Below, piece by piece: positions 41,488 to 49,659 of a stretch of DNA of 64,000 bases. The first letter of the stretch is position 1; each line of letters starts with the position of its first letter. Under the pieces are notes generated by a model. That model saw nothing but the letters and a program-made list of their open reading frames with translations, searched no databases and was not told the origin of the DNA. The stretch is from Streptomyces ossamyceticus. Its GTDB lineage: Bacteria > Actinomycetota > Actinomycetes > Streptomycetales > Streptomycetaceae. Location: positions 1 to 64,000 of the forward strand of contig NZ_LIQX01000029.1 in NCBI RefSeq assembly GCF_001418475.1, read 5' to 3'. The position numbers were made by a program, and so were the translations under genes.

Positions 41488-42501
41488 TCATATCGTCGCG
41501 GGGCCGACCAGGGTGTTGGCGCCGGTGCGACCGGCGAAGTAGTCCTCGACGTTGGCGATCGTCGTGGCGGCGATCTGCTCAACGGCTTCCCGGGTGAAGT
41601 ACGCCTGGTGCGAAGTGACCAGCACGTTGTTGAAGGTCATCAACCGGGCGAGACGCTCGTCGGTCATCACCTCCAGCGACTTGTCGAGGAAGAAGAGTCC
41701 GGCCTCCTCCTCGTACACGTCCAGACCGACCCCCCTCAGCCGTCCCGCGCGCAGGGTGTCCAGCAGGGCGTCGGTGTCGATCAGACCGCCCCGGCTGGAG
41801 TTGACCAGGAGCGCGTCGTCCTTCATCAGGGCGAGGGCGACCGCGTCGACCAGATGGTGAGTGCTCTCCATGAGCGGCACGTGCAGGCTCACCAGGTCCG
41901 CCTCGGCGAACAGCTCCTCCCGTGAGACGTACCGCATGCCGAGCGCCAGGCAGTCGGGGTTCTCGGTGGCGTCCCAGCCCAGCAGCCGCATGCCGAAGCC
42001 GTGGGCGATCCGGGCGAACGCGGTGCCGATCTTGCCGGTGCCGACGACACCGGCGGTCCGGCCGTGCAGATCGCGGCCCATCAGTCCGGCCAGCCTGAAG
42101 TCGAACTCCCGGGTGCGATGGGCGGCCCGGACGATGCGCCGGTCGACGGCCAGGGCCAGCGCCCAGGCGAACTCGGCCACCGCGTACGGGGAGTAGGAGG
42201 AGACGCGGGCCACCGTCAGGCCCAGTTCCCCGGCCGCCGTCAGGTCGATGTTGTTGTAGCCGGTGGCACGCTGGGCGATCATGCGGGTGCCGCCCGCCGC
42301 CAGGGTGCGCAGCACTGCCGCGTCCAGGGTGTCGTTGACGCCGCAGAGGACGACGTCGTGGCCGTCGGCGGTCGGGGCGGTGTCCTGGTCCAGGAACAGT
42401 GACAGGCAGCGCAGCCGGTGCCGGTCGGCGAACGCCCGGTCGAAGGCCGCCCGCAGCAGGGGTTCCTCGTCCGACTGGACGCCGTACGCCACGATCTCCA
42501 C
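41488..42501 (-). CDS. D-2-hydroxyacid (D-lactate-type) dehydrogenase
   Basis: The 337-residue protein has the Rossmann motif GVVGTGKIGTAFA, catalytic Arg in LLVNSSRGG, Glu in GLDVYEEEAG and His in VLVTSHQAYFT. The DKSLEVMTDERLARLMTFNNV stretch is typical of fermentative D-lactate dehydrogenases. It could reoxidise NADH when oxygen is low, fitting the neighbouring stress genes. GTG 42501 is chosen for the GGGAGGAAA site; an ATG five codons earlier is possible. A perfect palindrome lies just upstream. Confidence 0.87.
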   Translation of the reverse strand: MEIVAYGVQSDEEPLLRAAFDRAFADRHRLRCLSLFLDQDTAPTADGHDVVLCGVNDTLDAAVLRTLAAGGTRMIAQRATGYNNIDLTAAGELGLTVARVSSYSPYAVAEFAWALALAVDRRIVRAAHRTREFDFRLAGLMGRDLHGRTAGVVGTGKIGTAFARIAHGFGMRLLGWDATENPDCLALGMRYVSREELFAEADLVSLHVPLMESTHHLVDAVALALMKDDALLVNSSRGGLIDTDALLDTLRAGRLRGVGLDVYEEEAGLFFLDKSLEVMTDERLARLMTFNNVLVTSHQAYFTREAVEQIAATTIANVEDYFAGRTGANTLVGPATI

Positions 42502-42521
42502 GTGCTTTCCTCCCATGAGGC

Positions 42522-42533
42522 GAGTGATCACTC
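42522..42533. promoter_or_regulatory. 12-bp perfect palindrome before the D-lactate dehydrogenase-like gene
   Basis: GAGTGATCACTC lies 21-32 bases upstream of the GTG start, overlapping the expected promoter or leader. It is a probable operator, regulator unknown. Confidence 0.45.
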
Positions 42534-42743
42534 CTCCCACCGTAGGGCGAGACGGTCGCTGTGACGGGCCCGGCGGCTCCGGGCGTCCGGACGGCCGCCG
42601 CCCTGTGCGCCGGTGAGGGCGGCGGCCGTGGCGCGAGTCCTCCTGCTCTCCCCTGTCAGGAGGGCTCGCTGGGCGCCCTCGCGACCGCTGCGGCACACGG
42701 GTGCGTGCCCGCCGGCGAGCAGCCGCGAGGGGTGGCTGGGGTG

Positions 42744-42778
42744 CCGGCCCTCCGCCCCGTCGGGCGGCGGAGGGCCGG
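42744..42778. terminator. Hairpin terminator after the flavodoxin gene
   Basis: CCGGCCCTCCGCC (42744-42756) pairs with GGCGGAGGGCCGG (42766-42778), 36 bases beyond the flavodoxin-domain stop. Confidence 0.7.
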
Positions 42779-42813
42779 TCCGGTGGACGGTCGGCGGAGG
42801 GCCGTGGTGGTGC

Positions 42814-43338
42814 TCACCCTGCGGCGCGGCTCCCTCCCGGCGCGACGCCCGTGAGTTCCGCCGCCAGGCCGGCGGCCCATGCCCGGATCGCGGGGAAGTC
42901 ACGGAAGTCCCCGCCCTTCCCGGACCGGAGGATCATGCCGGCGACCCACCCCTTGGCCCCTTCCTCCAGGCAGCCGCCGAAGGTGACGTGGCCGTTGGCG
43001 CCGAGGCGGACCATGGCCTTGCGCACTCCGGGGACGGGCGGGATGTCACGTTCCGAGGCGGAGGGGTCGAGGGGGCCGCTGCTGAACAGCCACAGGGGGC
43101 GTTCGGCGAGGGCGTGACGGTGCCGGCGCAGGAGGCGCCGGGCGTCCTTGTGCCAGCGTCCCGCGTAGAGCGCGCCGCCGACGACGACCGCGTCGTACGG
43201 CGCGAGGCTCGCCACGGAGGGGGCCGGGAGTGCCTCGGCGGTGAGTCCCGCCTCGTTGAGGGCGTCCGCGACGGTCTCGGCGATCCTCGCGGTGGATCCG
43301 TTGGTCGTTCCATAGGCGACCAGCACGCGGGTGGACAT
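42814..43338 (-). CDS. Flavodoxin-domain protein
   Basis: The 174-residue protein has an FMN-binding start VLVAYGTTNGSTARIAETVADAL and a VVVGGALYAGRWHKDARRLLRRHRHAL region typical of protoporphyrinogen-oxidase-like flavodoxin domains. It then has LFSSGPLDPSASERDIPPVPGVRKAMVRLGANGHVTFGGCL. It probably carries electrons in redox stress. It lies 41 bases downstream of a universal stress protein gene in the same direction, so they may be one operon. Confidence 0.85.
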   Translation of the reverse strand: MSTRVLVAYGTTNGSTARIAETVADALNEAGLTAEALPAPSVASLAPYDAVVVGGALYAGRWHKDARRLLRRHRHALAERPLWLFSSGPLDPSASERDIPPVPGVRKAMVRLGANGHVTFGGCLEEGAKGWVAGMILRSGKGGDFRDFPAIRAWAAGLAAELTGVAPGGSRAAG

Positions 43339-43379
43339 GTGGTCCGCCTCCTCTCGGAAGCCGTGGTGGGTGCGCGGTG

Positions 43380-44273
43380 TCAGTCGTCGTGCGCCCCGTG
43401 GGGGACGACGGCGACCGGGCAGGCGGCGTGGTGGAGCGCGGTGTGGGCGACGCGGCCGAGTTGGAGCCCCACGCGGTGCTCCGGGCGGCGCCGGGCCCCG
43501 ACGACCAGCAGGTCGGCATCGGCAGAGGCGTCCAGCAGCACCTTGCGGGCGGGGCCCTCGGCGGTGCGCCGGTGCACCCGTACGGTCGGGTACTGGGCGG
43601 CCACGTCGTCGAGCGTGGCCTCCAGGGTCTCGGCGGCGCGCTGTTCGTGCAGACGGGCGGGTTCGCCCGCGAGCAGGGGGTGGTCGGTGGTCTCGTGCGC
43701 GGGGCACCGCCAGGCGCGTACGGCCTCCAGTACGGCGCCCCGGCGCTCCGCCTCCTCGAAGGCGAAGCGGACGGCCTCGGCACCGTGGGCCTCCTCACCG
43801 ACGCCCAGCAGGATCCGGCCGTGCGTCACCGGCCGCGGCTGCCCGTCGGGGTGGCCGCGCAGCACGACCACGGGGCAGGTGGCGTACGCGGCGACGCCCA
43901 GGCTGACGGAGCCGAGCAGGAACTCGGCGATGCCGCCGCGCCCCCGCGCGCCGAGGACCAGTGCGGCGGCCTCCCGTCCCTCCCGGACCAGCGCGTACTC
44001 CGGCTCCTCCGGGGCGATCAGGGTGGTCACCTTCACGTCCGGGCGGCGGTCGCTCACCCGCCGGGCGGCGGCGTCGACGATGTCCTCGGCGAGTGTCTCC
44101 TCGGACGGTTTGCCGAGGTCCTCGGCGAGCGCGGCGCCTTCGTAGCGCTGCCACAGCGAGGCGTGCACCAGTCGCAGCGGCACCCCGCGCAGGGCGGCCT
44201 CGTCGGCCGCCCAGTCGACGGCCCGCAGGCTGGGTGCGGAGCCGTCGACTCCGACGACCAGGGGACGTTCCAT
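43380..44273 (-). CDS. Universal stress protein, tandem Usp domains
   Basis: The 297-residue protein has two Usp domains. Each starts with a beta strand and aspartate (VVGVDGSAPSLRAVDWAADEAALRG; RILLGVGEEAHGAEAVRFAFEEAERRG) and ends with an ATP-binding Gly loop (LVLGARGRGGIAEFLLGSVSLGVAAYATCPVVVLRG; LVVGARRRPEHRVGLQLGRVAHTALHHAACPVAVVPHG). The first loop matches the G-2x-G-9x-G-(S/T) nucleotide motif; the second is degenerate. It lies between another Usp gene and the flavodoxin gene, all leftward. Confidence 0.9.
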   Translation of the reverse strand: MERPLVVGVDGSAPSLRAVDWAADEAALRGVPLRLVHASLWQRYEGAALAEDLGKPSEETLAEDIVDAAARRVSDRRPDVKVTTLIAPEEPEYALVREGREAAALVLGARGRGGIAEFLLGSVSLGVAAYATCPVVVLRGHPDGQPRPVTHGRILLGVGEEAHGAEAVRFAFEEAERRGAVLEAVRAWRCPAHETTDHPLLAGEPARLHEQRAAETLEATLDDVAAQYPTVRVHRRTAEGPARKVLLDASADADLLVVGARRRPEHRVGLQLGRVAHTALHHAACPVAVVPHGAHDD

Positions 44274-44313
44274 CGGTGGTCCTCCTCGGATGGTGGGGAG
44301 CGCGGGCGCCCCG

Positions 44314-45219
44314 TCAGGGGTGGGCGATCACGGCCACGGGGGCGGTGGAGTGGTGCAGGACGGCATGGGTGACGGGACCGATGTGCGTGCCGAGGGGGCT
44401 ACGGCGGACACGGCGGCCGACGACCACGAGGGACGCCTCGCGGGAGGCCTCGACGATGTGGTGGGCGGGGCTGCCCCAGCGGCACACCTCGGTCACGTCG
44501 ACGTCGGGGAACTTCACCTGCCACGGCCTGAGCACCTCGGTCAGGGCGGTGACCTGGTTGGTGCGCAGCTCGGGGCCGAGTTCCGGGTCGGCGGGGATGG
44601 CGTAGGCGTAGTAGGGCGGCGGGTTCCAGCCGTTGACGACCCGCAGGGCGGTTCCGCGGCGGGAGGCCGCGTCGAAGGCGAACTCGATCACGGTGTCGTG
44701 CGGGTTCTCGGTGTCGATGCCGAGGACGACGGGCCGGAAGGGGGTGGCGGCCGACGGGATGCCGACCGGGTCGGCCTGGTGCTCGTCGGCGGCCTGTTCC
44801 CCGGCGCGGACGAGGACGACCGGCTGCTCGGCGTGCGCGACGACCATCTGGCCGACGGAGCCCACCAGGAAGCCGCCGATGCCGCTGAGCCCCCGGGAGC
44901 CGAGGACGAGCAGCGCGGCGTCCTTCGCCACGCGGGGCAGGACCTCTCCGGGTCGGCCGCTGATCTGTTCCACAGTCACGTTCACGCCGGGATGCCGCAG
45001 CCGCAGCCCCTCGGCCGCCTCGCGCGGGATGCGCTCGCTCCAGTGCTGGAGTGTCTCGGCGGCGAGCAGCGGTGCCTGGGCAATGGGGTCGGGTACCGGT
45101 TCCCAGACGTGGACGAGGGTCAGCGGCAGGTCCCGCAGCTTCGCCTCGCGGGCCGCCCACTCGGCGGCGGCCCGGCTCTCCGCCGAACCGTCGAGCCCTA
45201 CGACAACGGTGTTCACCAT
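44314..45219 (-). CDS. Universal stress protein, tandem Usp domains
   Basis: The 301-residue protein has the same double-Usp layout as its downstream neighbour. Domain 1 is complete, with VVVGLDGSAESRAAAEWAAREAKLRDL and an intact nucleotide loop LVLGSRGLSGIGGFLVGSVGQMVVAHAEQPVVLVR. Domain 2 ends VVVGRRVRRSPLGTHIGPVTHAVLHHSTAPVAVIAHP. It heads the leftward usp-usp-flavodoxin unit and diverges from the SulP gene. The 178-base gap holds two dormancy-type boxes. ATG 45219. Confidence 0.9.
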   Translation of the reverse strand: MVNTVVVGLDGSAESRAAAEWAAREAKLRDLPLTLVHVWEPVPDPIAQAPLLAAETLQHWSERIPREAAEGLRLRHPGVNVTVEQISGRPGEVLPRVAKDAALLVLGSRGLSGIGGFLVGSVGQMVVAHAEQPVVLVRAGEQAADEHQADPVGIPSAATPFRPVVLGIDTENPHDTVIEFAFDAASRRGTALRVVNGWNPPPYYAYAIPADPELGPELRTNQVTALTEVLRPWQVKFPDVDVTEVCRWGSPAHHIVEASREASLVVVGRRVRRSPLGTHIGPVTHAVLHHSTAPVAVIAHP

Positions 45220-45280
45220 GGTTCTGCCTCCTGAACGGGGGGTGTGCTCCCAGCCTCGTGCCGCGGGGGCCGGTGGTGGA

Positions 45281-45315
45281 GGGGCCGCAAGTCCCCGGCA
45301 GGGGCCGAACGTCCC
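45281..45315. promoter_or_regulatory. Tandem DevR/OsdR-like boxes between usp and sulP
   Basis: GGGGCCGCAAGTCCC (45281-45295) and GGGGCCGAACGTCCC (45301-45315) are spaced 20 bp centre to centre, the two-helical-turn layout typical of DosR/DevR-class sites. They could serve both divergent genes. Confidence 0.65.
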
Positions 45316-45397
45316 TGCTGCGACCGGTTCCGCTGTGGGGCTCGCGTCCGGGCCTGTCCGCGGTGGATGCTGATCTCCACGCGGTGGAGGGAGGCCC

Positions 45398-47113
45398 ATG
45401 GTCCAGGGCTCGGGCAGACGGCACGTTCCGGAGTGGCGCCGCCTGGCTCCCGGGCTCGGCACGCTCCTCGGCTATCGGCGGGCGTGGCTGAGGGGCGACG
45501 TCCTGGCCGGGGTGACGGTCGCCGCGTATCTGGTGCCGCAGGTGATGGCGTACGCGGGGGTGGCGGGGCTGCCGCCGGTCGTCGGGCTGTGGGCGATCCT
45601 GCCGGCCCTGGCCGCGTACGCGCTGCTCGGCTCGTCACGGCTGCTGTCGGTGGGCCCGGAGTCGACGACGGCGCTGATGACGGCGACGGTGGTGGCTCCT
45701 CTCGCCGCCGGGGACCCGGACCGGTACGCGGCCCTGGCGGCGACGCTCGCGATCACGGTGGGCCTGTTGTGCGTGGTGGCGCGTCTGGCGCGGCTCGGCT
45801 TCGTGGCGGACCTGCTGTCCCGGCCGGTGCTGATCGGCTATCTGGCGGGCGTGGCGCTGATCATGACGGTGGACCAGTTGCCCAAGCTCACGGGGGTCGA
45901 CACGACGGGGTCCTCGTTCTTCGCGCAGCTGGGGTCGTTCCTCGGGAACCTGCCGGAGGCGCACACGGCGACCGTCGTGTTCTCCGCCGTCGCGCTGGCC
46001 GTCCTCTTCAGCGCCGCCCGGTACGTCCGGGCCGTTCCCGGCCCCCTGCTGGTGCTGGTCCTGGGCACGGCGGCCGTCGCCGCCTTCGGGCTGGACGACC
46101 GGTACGGCATCGAGGTGATCGGTGACGTGCCGATCGGCCTGCCCGGGTTCTCCTCGCCGGACCTGAGTGAGCTGCCGCGGCTGGTGCTGCCCGCGCTGGG
46201 GGTGCTCCTCGTCGGCTACACCGACTTCATCCTCACCGCGCGGGCCTTCACCGACCGCGACGGCGAGGAGGCGCTCGACGCCGACCAGGAGTTCCTCGCT
46301 CTGGGTGCCGCCAACCTCGGGGCGGGTGCGCTGAGCGGCTTCCCGGTGAGCAGCAGCGCCAGCCGTACCGCGCTCGCATCCTCCGCGGGTGCCCGCAGCC
46401 AGGCGTACTCGCTGGTCGCCGGGGTGGCGGTGCTGGCGGTCCTGCTCTTCCTCAGCCCGCTGCTGTCCCGCACGCCGAGGGCCGTCCTGGGCGTCCTCGT
46501 CGTGTACGCGGCCGTCCGCATGATCGACCTGGCGGGTTTCCGCAGGCTCGCGTCGTTCCGCAGGCGGGAGCTGCTGCTGGCCCTCGGCTGCCTCGCCGGG
46601 GTCCTCGCCCTCGACATCCTGTACGGGGTGCTCGTCGCCGTCGGCCTGTCGATCGCGGAGCTGCTGACCCGGGTGGCGCGTCCGCACGACGCCGTCCTGG
46701 GGCTGGTGCCCGGGGTGGCCGGCATGCACGACATCGACGACTACCCGAACGCCCGGACCATCCCCGGCCTGCTGGTGTACCGCTACGACTCCCCGCTGTT
46801 CTTCGCCAACGCGGAGGATTTCCGCCGCCGTGCCCTGGCCGCGGTGGACGAGCAGGAGGACCCGGTGCGCTGGTTCGTCCTCAACACCGAGGCGAACGTC
46901 GAGGTCGACATCACCGCCCTGGACGCCGTGGACGAGCTGCGCCGTGAACTGACCCGGCGGGGCGTCGTCCTCGCGCTCGCCCGCGTCAAACAGGACCTGA
47001 TGGACGACCTGAGGGCCTACGGCCTCGCGGAGTCCATCGGCGCCGACCGGATCTTCCCCACGCTGCCGACGGCCGTGGCCGCGTACCGGGAGTGGGGCGG
47101 TGACGGGGGCTGA
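45398..47113 (+). CDS. SulP-family anion transporter with STAS domain
   Basis: The 571-residue membrane protein has the SulP signature region (LAGVTVAAYLVPQVMAYAGVAGLPPVVGLWAILPALAAYALLGSSRLLSVGPESTTALMTA) and about 11-12 hydrophobic helices to residue ~430. A STAS domain occupies about 450-560 (GLLVYRYDSPLFFANAEDFRRRALAAVDEQ... VDITALDAVDELRRELTRRGVVLALARVK). Substrates in this family include sulfate, bicarbonate and dicarboxylates; here unknown. Its promoter region carries two DevR-like boxes shared with a usp gene. Confidence 0.9.
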   Translation: MVQGSGRRHVPEWRRLAPGLGTLLGYRRAWLRGDVLAGVTVAAYLVPQVMAYAGVAGLPPVVGLWAILPALAAYALLGSSRLLSVGPESTTALMTATVVAPLAAGDPDRYAALAATLAITVGLLCVVARLARLGFVADLLSRPVLIGYLAGVALIMTVDQLPKLTGVDTTGSSFFAQLGSFLGNLPEAHTATVVFSAVALAVLFSAARYVRAVPGPLLVLVLGTAAVAAFGLDDRYGIEVIGDVPIGLPGFSSPDLSELPRLVLPALGVLLVGYTDFILTARAFTDRDGEEALDADQEFLALGAANLGAGALSGFPVSSSASRTALASSAGARSQAYSLVAGVAVLAVLLFLSPLLSRTPRAVLGVLVVYAAVRMIDLAGFRRLASFRRRELLLALGCLAGVLALDILYGVLVAVGLSIAELLTRVARPHDAVLGLVPGVAGMHDIDDYPNARTIPGLLVYRYDSPLFFANAEDFRRRALAAVDEQEDPVRWFVLNTEANVEVDITALDAVDELRRELTRRGVVLALARVKQDLMDDLRAYGLAESIGADRIFPTLPTAVAAYREWGGDGG

Positions 47114-47114
47114 G

Positions 47115-47155
47115 ACGGGGCCGGAGAACGCCGGGCTCTGCCGCGCGGGCCCCGT
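47115..47155. terminator. Hairpin after sulP
   Basis: ACGGGGCC (47115-47122) pairs with GGCCCCGT (47148-47155), directly after the sulP stop. Beyond it, 47156-47418 holds no supportable gene, only Arg/Glu-rich readings on the minus strand that change frame (for example RLEYRRRYGDIRRLDRILE), perhaps a decayed gene. Confidence 0.5.
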
Positions 47156-47418
47156 CCAGGCGGGCCGGTGCCGATCCGCAGGGCGGCACCACCGGCGAGG
47201 GCATGCATGCATCCATCTCGGCACCCTGGGCCTCGTCCGGCGCGGGCGCGATCGCCCTCGGCGTCGGCCTCGGCCTCGGCCTCCAGGATCCGGTCGAGGC
47301 GCCGGATGTCGCCGTACCGTCTGCGGTACTCGAGCCGGTCCGGTTCGGCGAGATCCCCGCACCCTCGAACCGGCTGATGACGCCGCTGTGGAAGGGCACA
47401 TGCAGGGTGCGTGACACG

Positions 47419-47655
47419 TCATCCCAGCGTCGAGTTCACCGCCGTCCAGGCCGCGGTCCGCTCGGCCGGTTCGCGGCGGGGCTGCGGGGTTCCCCAGCCG
47501 GCGGCGTAGGTGCCCGGGTAGCGCATGCCGTCGGCGGCGCATTCGGGCAGGGCCCCTCGGGTGGCGAAGCAGCCGTAGCCGAGGGTGCACGGCGGCTCCC
47601 TCAGCCGCTCGTCGGCGGCCTCGTAGCCCTCGCACTCCCCTGTCCAGCCGGTCAC
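47419..47655 (-). CDS. Small four-cysteine protein next to VKOR (uncertain)
   Basis: A GTG at 47655 with AAGGGCGGA upstream opens 78 residues: VTGWTGECEGYEAADERLREPPCTLGYGCF... then ECAADGMRYPGTYAAGW. The composition and four cysteines look protein-like, not like noise. No signal peptide is visible, so it may be the tail of a decayed larger gene; the frame stays open into the end of the VKOR gene. It lies 71 bases after the VKOR stop on the same strand. Its family was not recognised. Confidence 0.4.
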   Translation of the reverse strand: MTGWTGECEGYEAADERLREPPCTLGYGCFATRGALPECAADGMRYPGTYAAGWGTPQPRREPAERTAAWTAVNSTLG

Positions 47656-47726
47656 TCCGCCCTTACCGAAGAGAGCGGGGCTCGCGTCCGTCGGGACGGC
47701 GCGGGGGTGCCGGGCGGCCCGGCCGG

Positions 47727-48368
47727 TCAGGCGAGCAGGGCCTGCCAGTGGGTCCAGAACCGGGTCGCGATGAGCATCCCGATCAGGGCGTACCAGGTGA
47801 CGGGGACCGCCCAGTGGAATTCCCAGGCGGCGGCGACGAGTTGGCGCGGTGCGCGGATGATGCCGTGGCGGAGGTTGTGGACGGTCGTGTACCAGAACAT
47901 GGCGATGGTGGCGGCCCACACGAGCATGCACCACAGGCAGAGCGCGCCGATGTCGTACAGCGCCTGCGTCATGAGCCACATGCTGAAGACCACCCCGCCG
48001 AGGGTGCCGGCGTTGAGACCGAGCCAGTACCAGCGCCGGTAGCGGGCCCCCGCCAGCAGCCCGAACCCGATGCCGGTGACGACGCCGAAGGCGATCAGGC
48101 CGATCACCGGGTTGGGGAAGCCGAACACGGCCGCCTGCTCGCTGCGCATCACGCTCGTGCAGGACACCACGGGGCTGAGGCTGCACGGAGGCACGTACGA
48201 GGCGTTCTCCAGCAGCCGGAACTTGTCGACGGTGATGACGAAGGAACCCAGGAGCCCGAGCGCCCCCGTGATCACGAGGAGCCAGGCGAAGGCGGGCCGG
48301 GCTCCCGTCCGCGAGCCGTCGCCCCGCAGCGGGGCGTCCTGGCCGGGCGTGAGACTCGTCGTGCTCAC
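47727..48368 (-). CDS. Vitamin K epoxide reductase (VKOR) family membrane protein
   Basis: The 213-residue protein has five hydrophobic helices. The VKOR cysteines are present: a pair around YVPPCSLSPVVSCTSVM and the active CxxC in DIGALCLWCMLVWAAT. The second helix is flanked by AAVFGFPNPVIGL. VKOR re-oxidises DsbA-type thiol oxidases for disulfide formation outside the cell. Its GTG start overlaps the stop of the upstream hypothetical gene (GTGA), so the two are coupled; dormancy-type boxes precede that operon. Confidence 0.9.
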   Translation of the reverse strand: MSTTSLTPGQDAPLRGDGSRTGARPAFAWLLVITGALGLLGSFVITVDKFRLLENASYVPPCSLSPVVSCTSVMRSEQAAVFGFPNPVIGLIAFGVVTGIGFGLLAGARYRRWYWLGLNAGTLGGVVFSMWLMTQALYDIGALCLWCMLVWAATIAMFWYTTVHNLRHGIIRAPRQLVAAAWEFHWAVPVTWYALIGMLIATRFWTHWQALLA

Positions 48369-48940
48369 CTTGCACCGCCCTTCACCGCGCGGGCAGCCGC
48401 GCGGGGCATGGCCGCAGGGCGGGTGTCCGCCTGTGCGGTCGACGTGTCGGGGGCGTCCGCCGGTGTCGCCCTGCGGGTGGCGCCGGCCGGCCAGACGACC
48501 TCGACGGGGATGCCGCGGGACCGGGCGAACGCCACCAGGTGAGCGGTGGCGTCCGTGCCGTTGGACGGCGAACCGTCCCAGACCGCGTACACCCTCCGGC
48601 CGGCCGCGACGACACGTTCGTCGGCGCTCACGCGGGCGTCGCGGTCGGCGGGGTCGAAGCCCAGCAGCCGGACCTCCTCGGCCAGCATCAGCAGTTCCGC
48701 GGCCCCCGACCGATCGGGCTCGGGCAGGACGGCGGGCACGGCGCGCTGCGTCGGCAGCAGCACCACCAGCCTCCGGCCCGCCGCGCGCGCCGCCCGCCCG
48801 AACGCCAGGGGCACCCCGGCCCCGGCGCGCACGAGCCCGGCGGCGCCGTCGCTCAGCCGGTCCAGGTGGTCCCGTAGTTCGGTCTGCACCAACTCCAGCG
48901 CGGGCGCGGTCAGATCCGCGTGCCCCACCGCGACGATCAC
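48365..48940 (-). CDS. Hypothetical protein with SLOG/Rossmann-like C-terminal motif, coupled to VKOR
   Basis: The 191-residue protein starts at GTG 48940 (VIVAVGHADLT; GGGAGGG upstream) and ends overlapping the VKOR start. A Rossmann-like region includes RLVVLLPTQ and VYAVWDGSPSNGTDATAHLVAFARSRGIPVEVVWP. That resembles the DGxPxxGxGGTAxxVxxAR nucleotide-handling motif of SLOG-type domains, though the GG is T-D here. The N-terminal part (HADLTAPALELVQTELRDHLDRL) is helical. A disordered Ala/Thr-rich tail ends it. Function unknown. Confidence 0.7.
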   Translation of the reverse strand: MIVAVGHADLTAPALELVQTELRDHLDRLSDGAAGLVRAGAGVPLAFGRAARAAGRRLVVLLPTQRAVPAVLPEPDRSGAAELLMLAEEVRLLGFDPADRDARVSADERVVAAGRRVYAVWDGSPSNGTDATAHLVAFARSRGIPVEVVWPAGATRRATPADAPDTSTAQADTRPAAMPRAAARAVKGGAR

Positions 48941-49038
48941 CGCTCGCCCTCCCCAGCCGTCCTCTTGCCGGACATGCGTGTCCTTCCGCCTCAACAACCG
49001 ATGGGATGCAGTGAAGCCCGCGCCGATCGCTCACGGGT

Positions 49039-49076
49039 AGGGCCGAACGGACCTACGGACAGGGCGATTCCGCCCT
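49039..49076. promoter_or_regulatory. Two DevR/OsdR-like boxes upstream of the VKOR operon
   Basis: AGGGCCGAACGGACCT (49039-49054) shares GGGCCGAACG with the box at 45301. AGGGCGATTCCGCCCT (49061-49076) is a perfect-arm dyad. Centres are 22 bp apart, about 100-125 bases before the GTG. Confidence 0.5.
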
Positions 49077-49197
49077 GGTCGCGTGGCGTGCGGGGAGGTG
49101 GGGGAGCGAGCGGGAGGCGCGGAGGCGACGAGGAGAAACGGCGGGGAGCGGCAGGAAGCCGGGGGCTTCGTCTCGCCAGGGGCGGCAGGTGGCGGTA

Positions 49198-49585
49198 GGG
49201 CCGGGGCGGTTCCGTCCCACCGGGAACGGCGCCGAGCCGCTTCGCCCCGCCGGGGGGCGGCAGGTAGCCGTACGGCCGGGCGGTTCCGTTCCGCCGGGAG
49301 CGGGGCCTGGTGTCCCGCCGAGGGGCGACAGGGAGCCGCGTAGCCGGGGCGGTTCCGTTCCGTCGGGAGCAGCGCCGGGCGGCATCGCCCCGCCGAGGGC
49401 CCGCAGGGAACCGCACAGCCAAGCAGATCCGAACCACCAGGAACGGCGCCGGGCACCATCGCCCCGCCGAGGGCCGCAGGGAACCGCACAGCCAAGCAGA
49501 TCCGTCCCGCCGGGAGCGGGGCCGGGTGGCTTCGTTCCGCCGGGAGCGGGGCCCGGCGGTTCCGTCCCGCCGGGGCGGCCGGGTC
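49198..49585. repeat. Degenerate 70-75 bp minisatellite
   Basis: CGGTTCCGT/CCGTCCCGCCGGGAGCGG words recur about every 69-75 bp (near 49208, 49282, 49351, 49426 and 49498). A 48-bp segment at 49384-49431 is repeated at 49458-49504 with a single base missing. Both strands read as Gly/Pro/Arg-rich low-complexity frames, judged non-coding. It fills the 720-base gap before the SRPBCC gene. Confidence 0.75.
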
Positions 49586-49659
49586 CGCGCATACGTCGGC
49601 GCCGGCCACCGGGCAGGCGGCCGGCGCCGACGAGGACGCGTCTCAGGGGTGGGGCGGAG

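Larger units (their letters stand above)
42502..42813. other. Intergenic region between two leftward genes
   Basis: No gene is seen. It holds the GAGTGATCACTC palindrome (42522-42533) next to the D-lactate dehydrogenase-like start and the terminator hairpin at 42744-42778 after the flavodoxin gene. Confidence 0.6.

Noticed and set aside
47340-47375. GGTTCGAGGGTGC on the minus strand, like a tRNA T-arm
   Set aside because: The flanks do not pair, and no anticodon arm or acceptor stem could be found.
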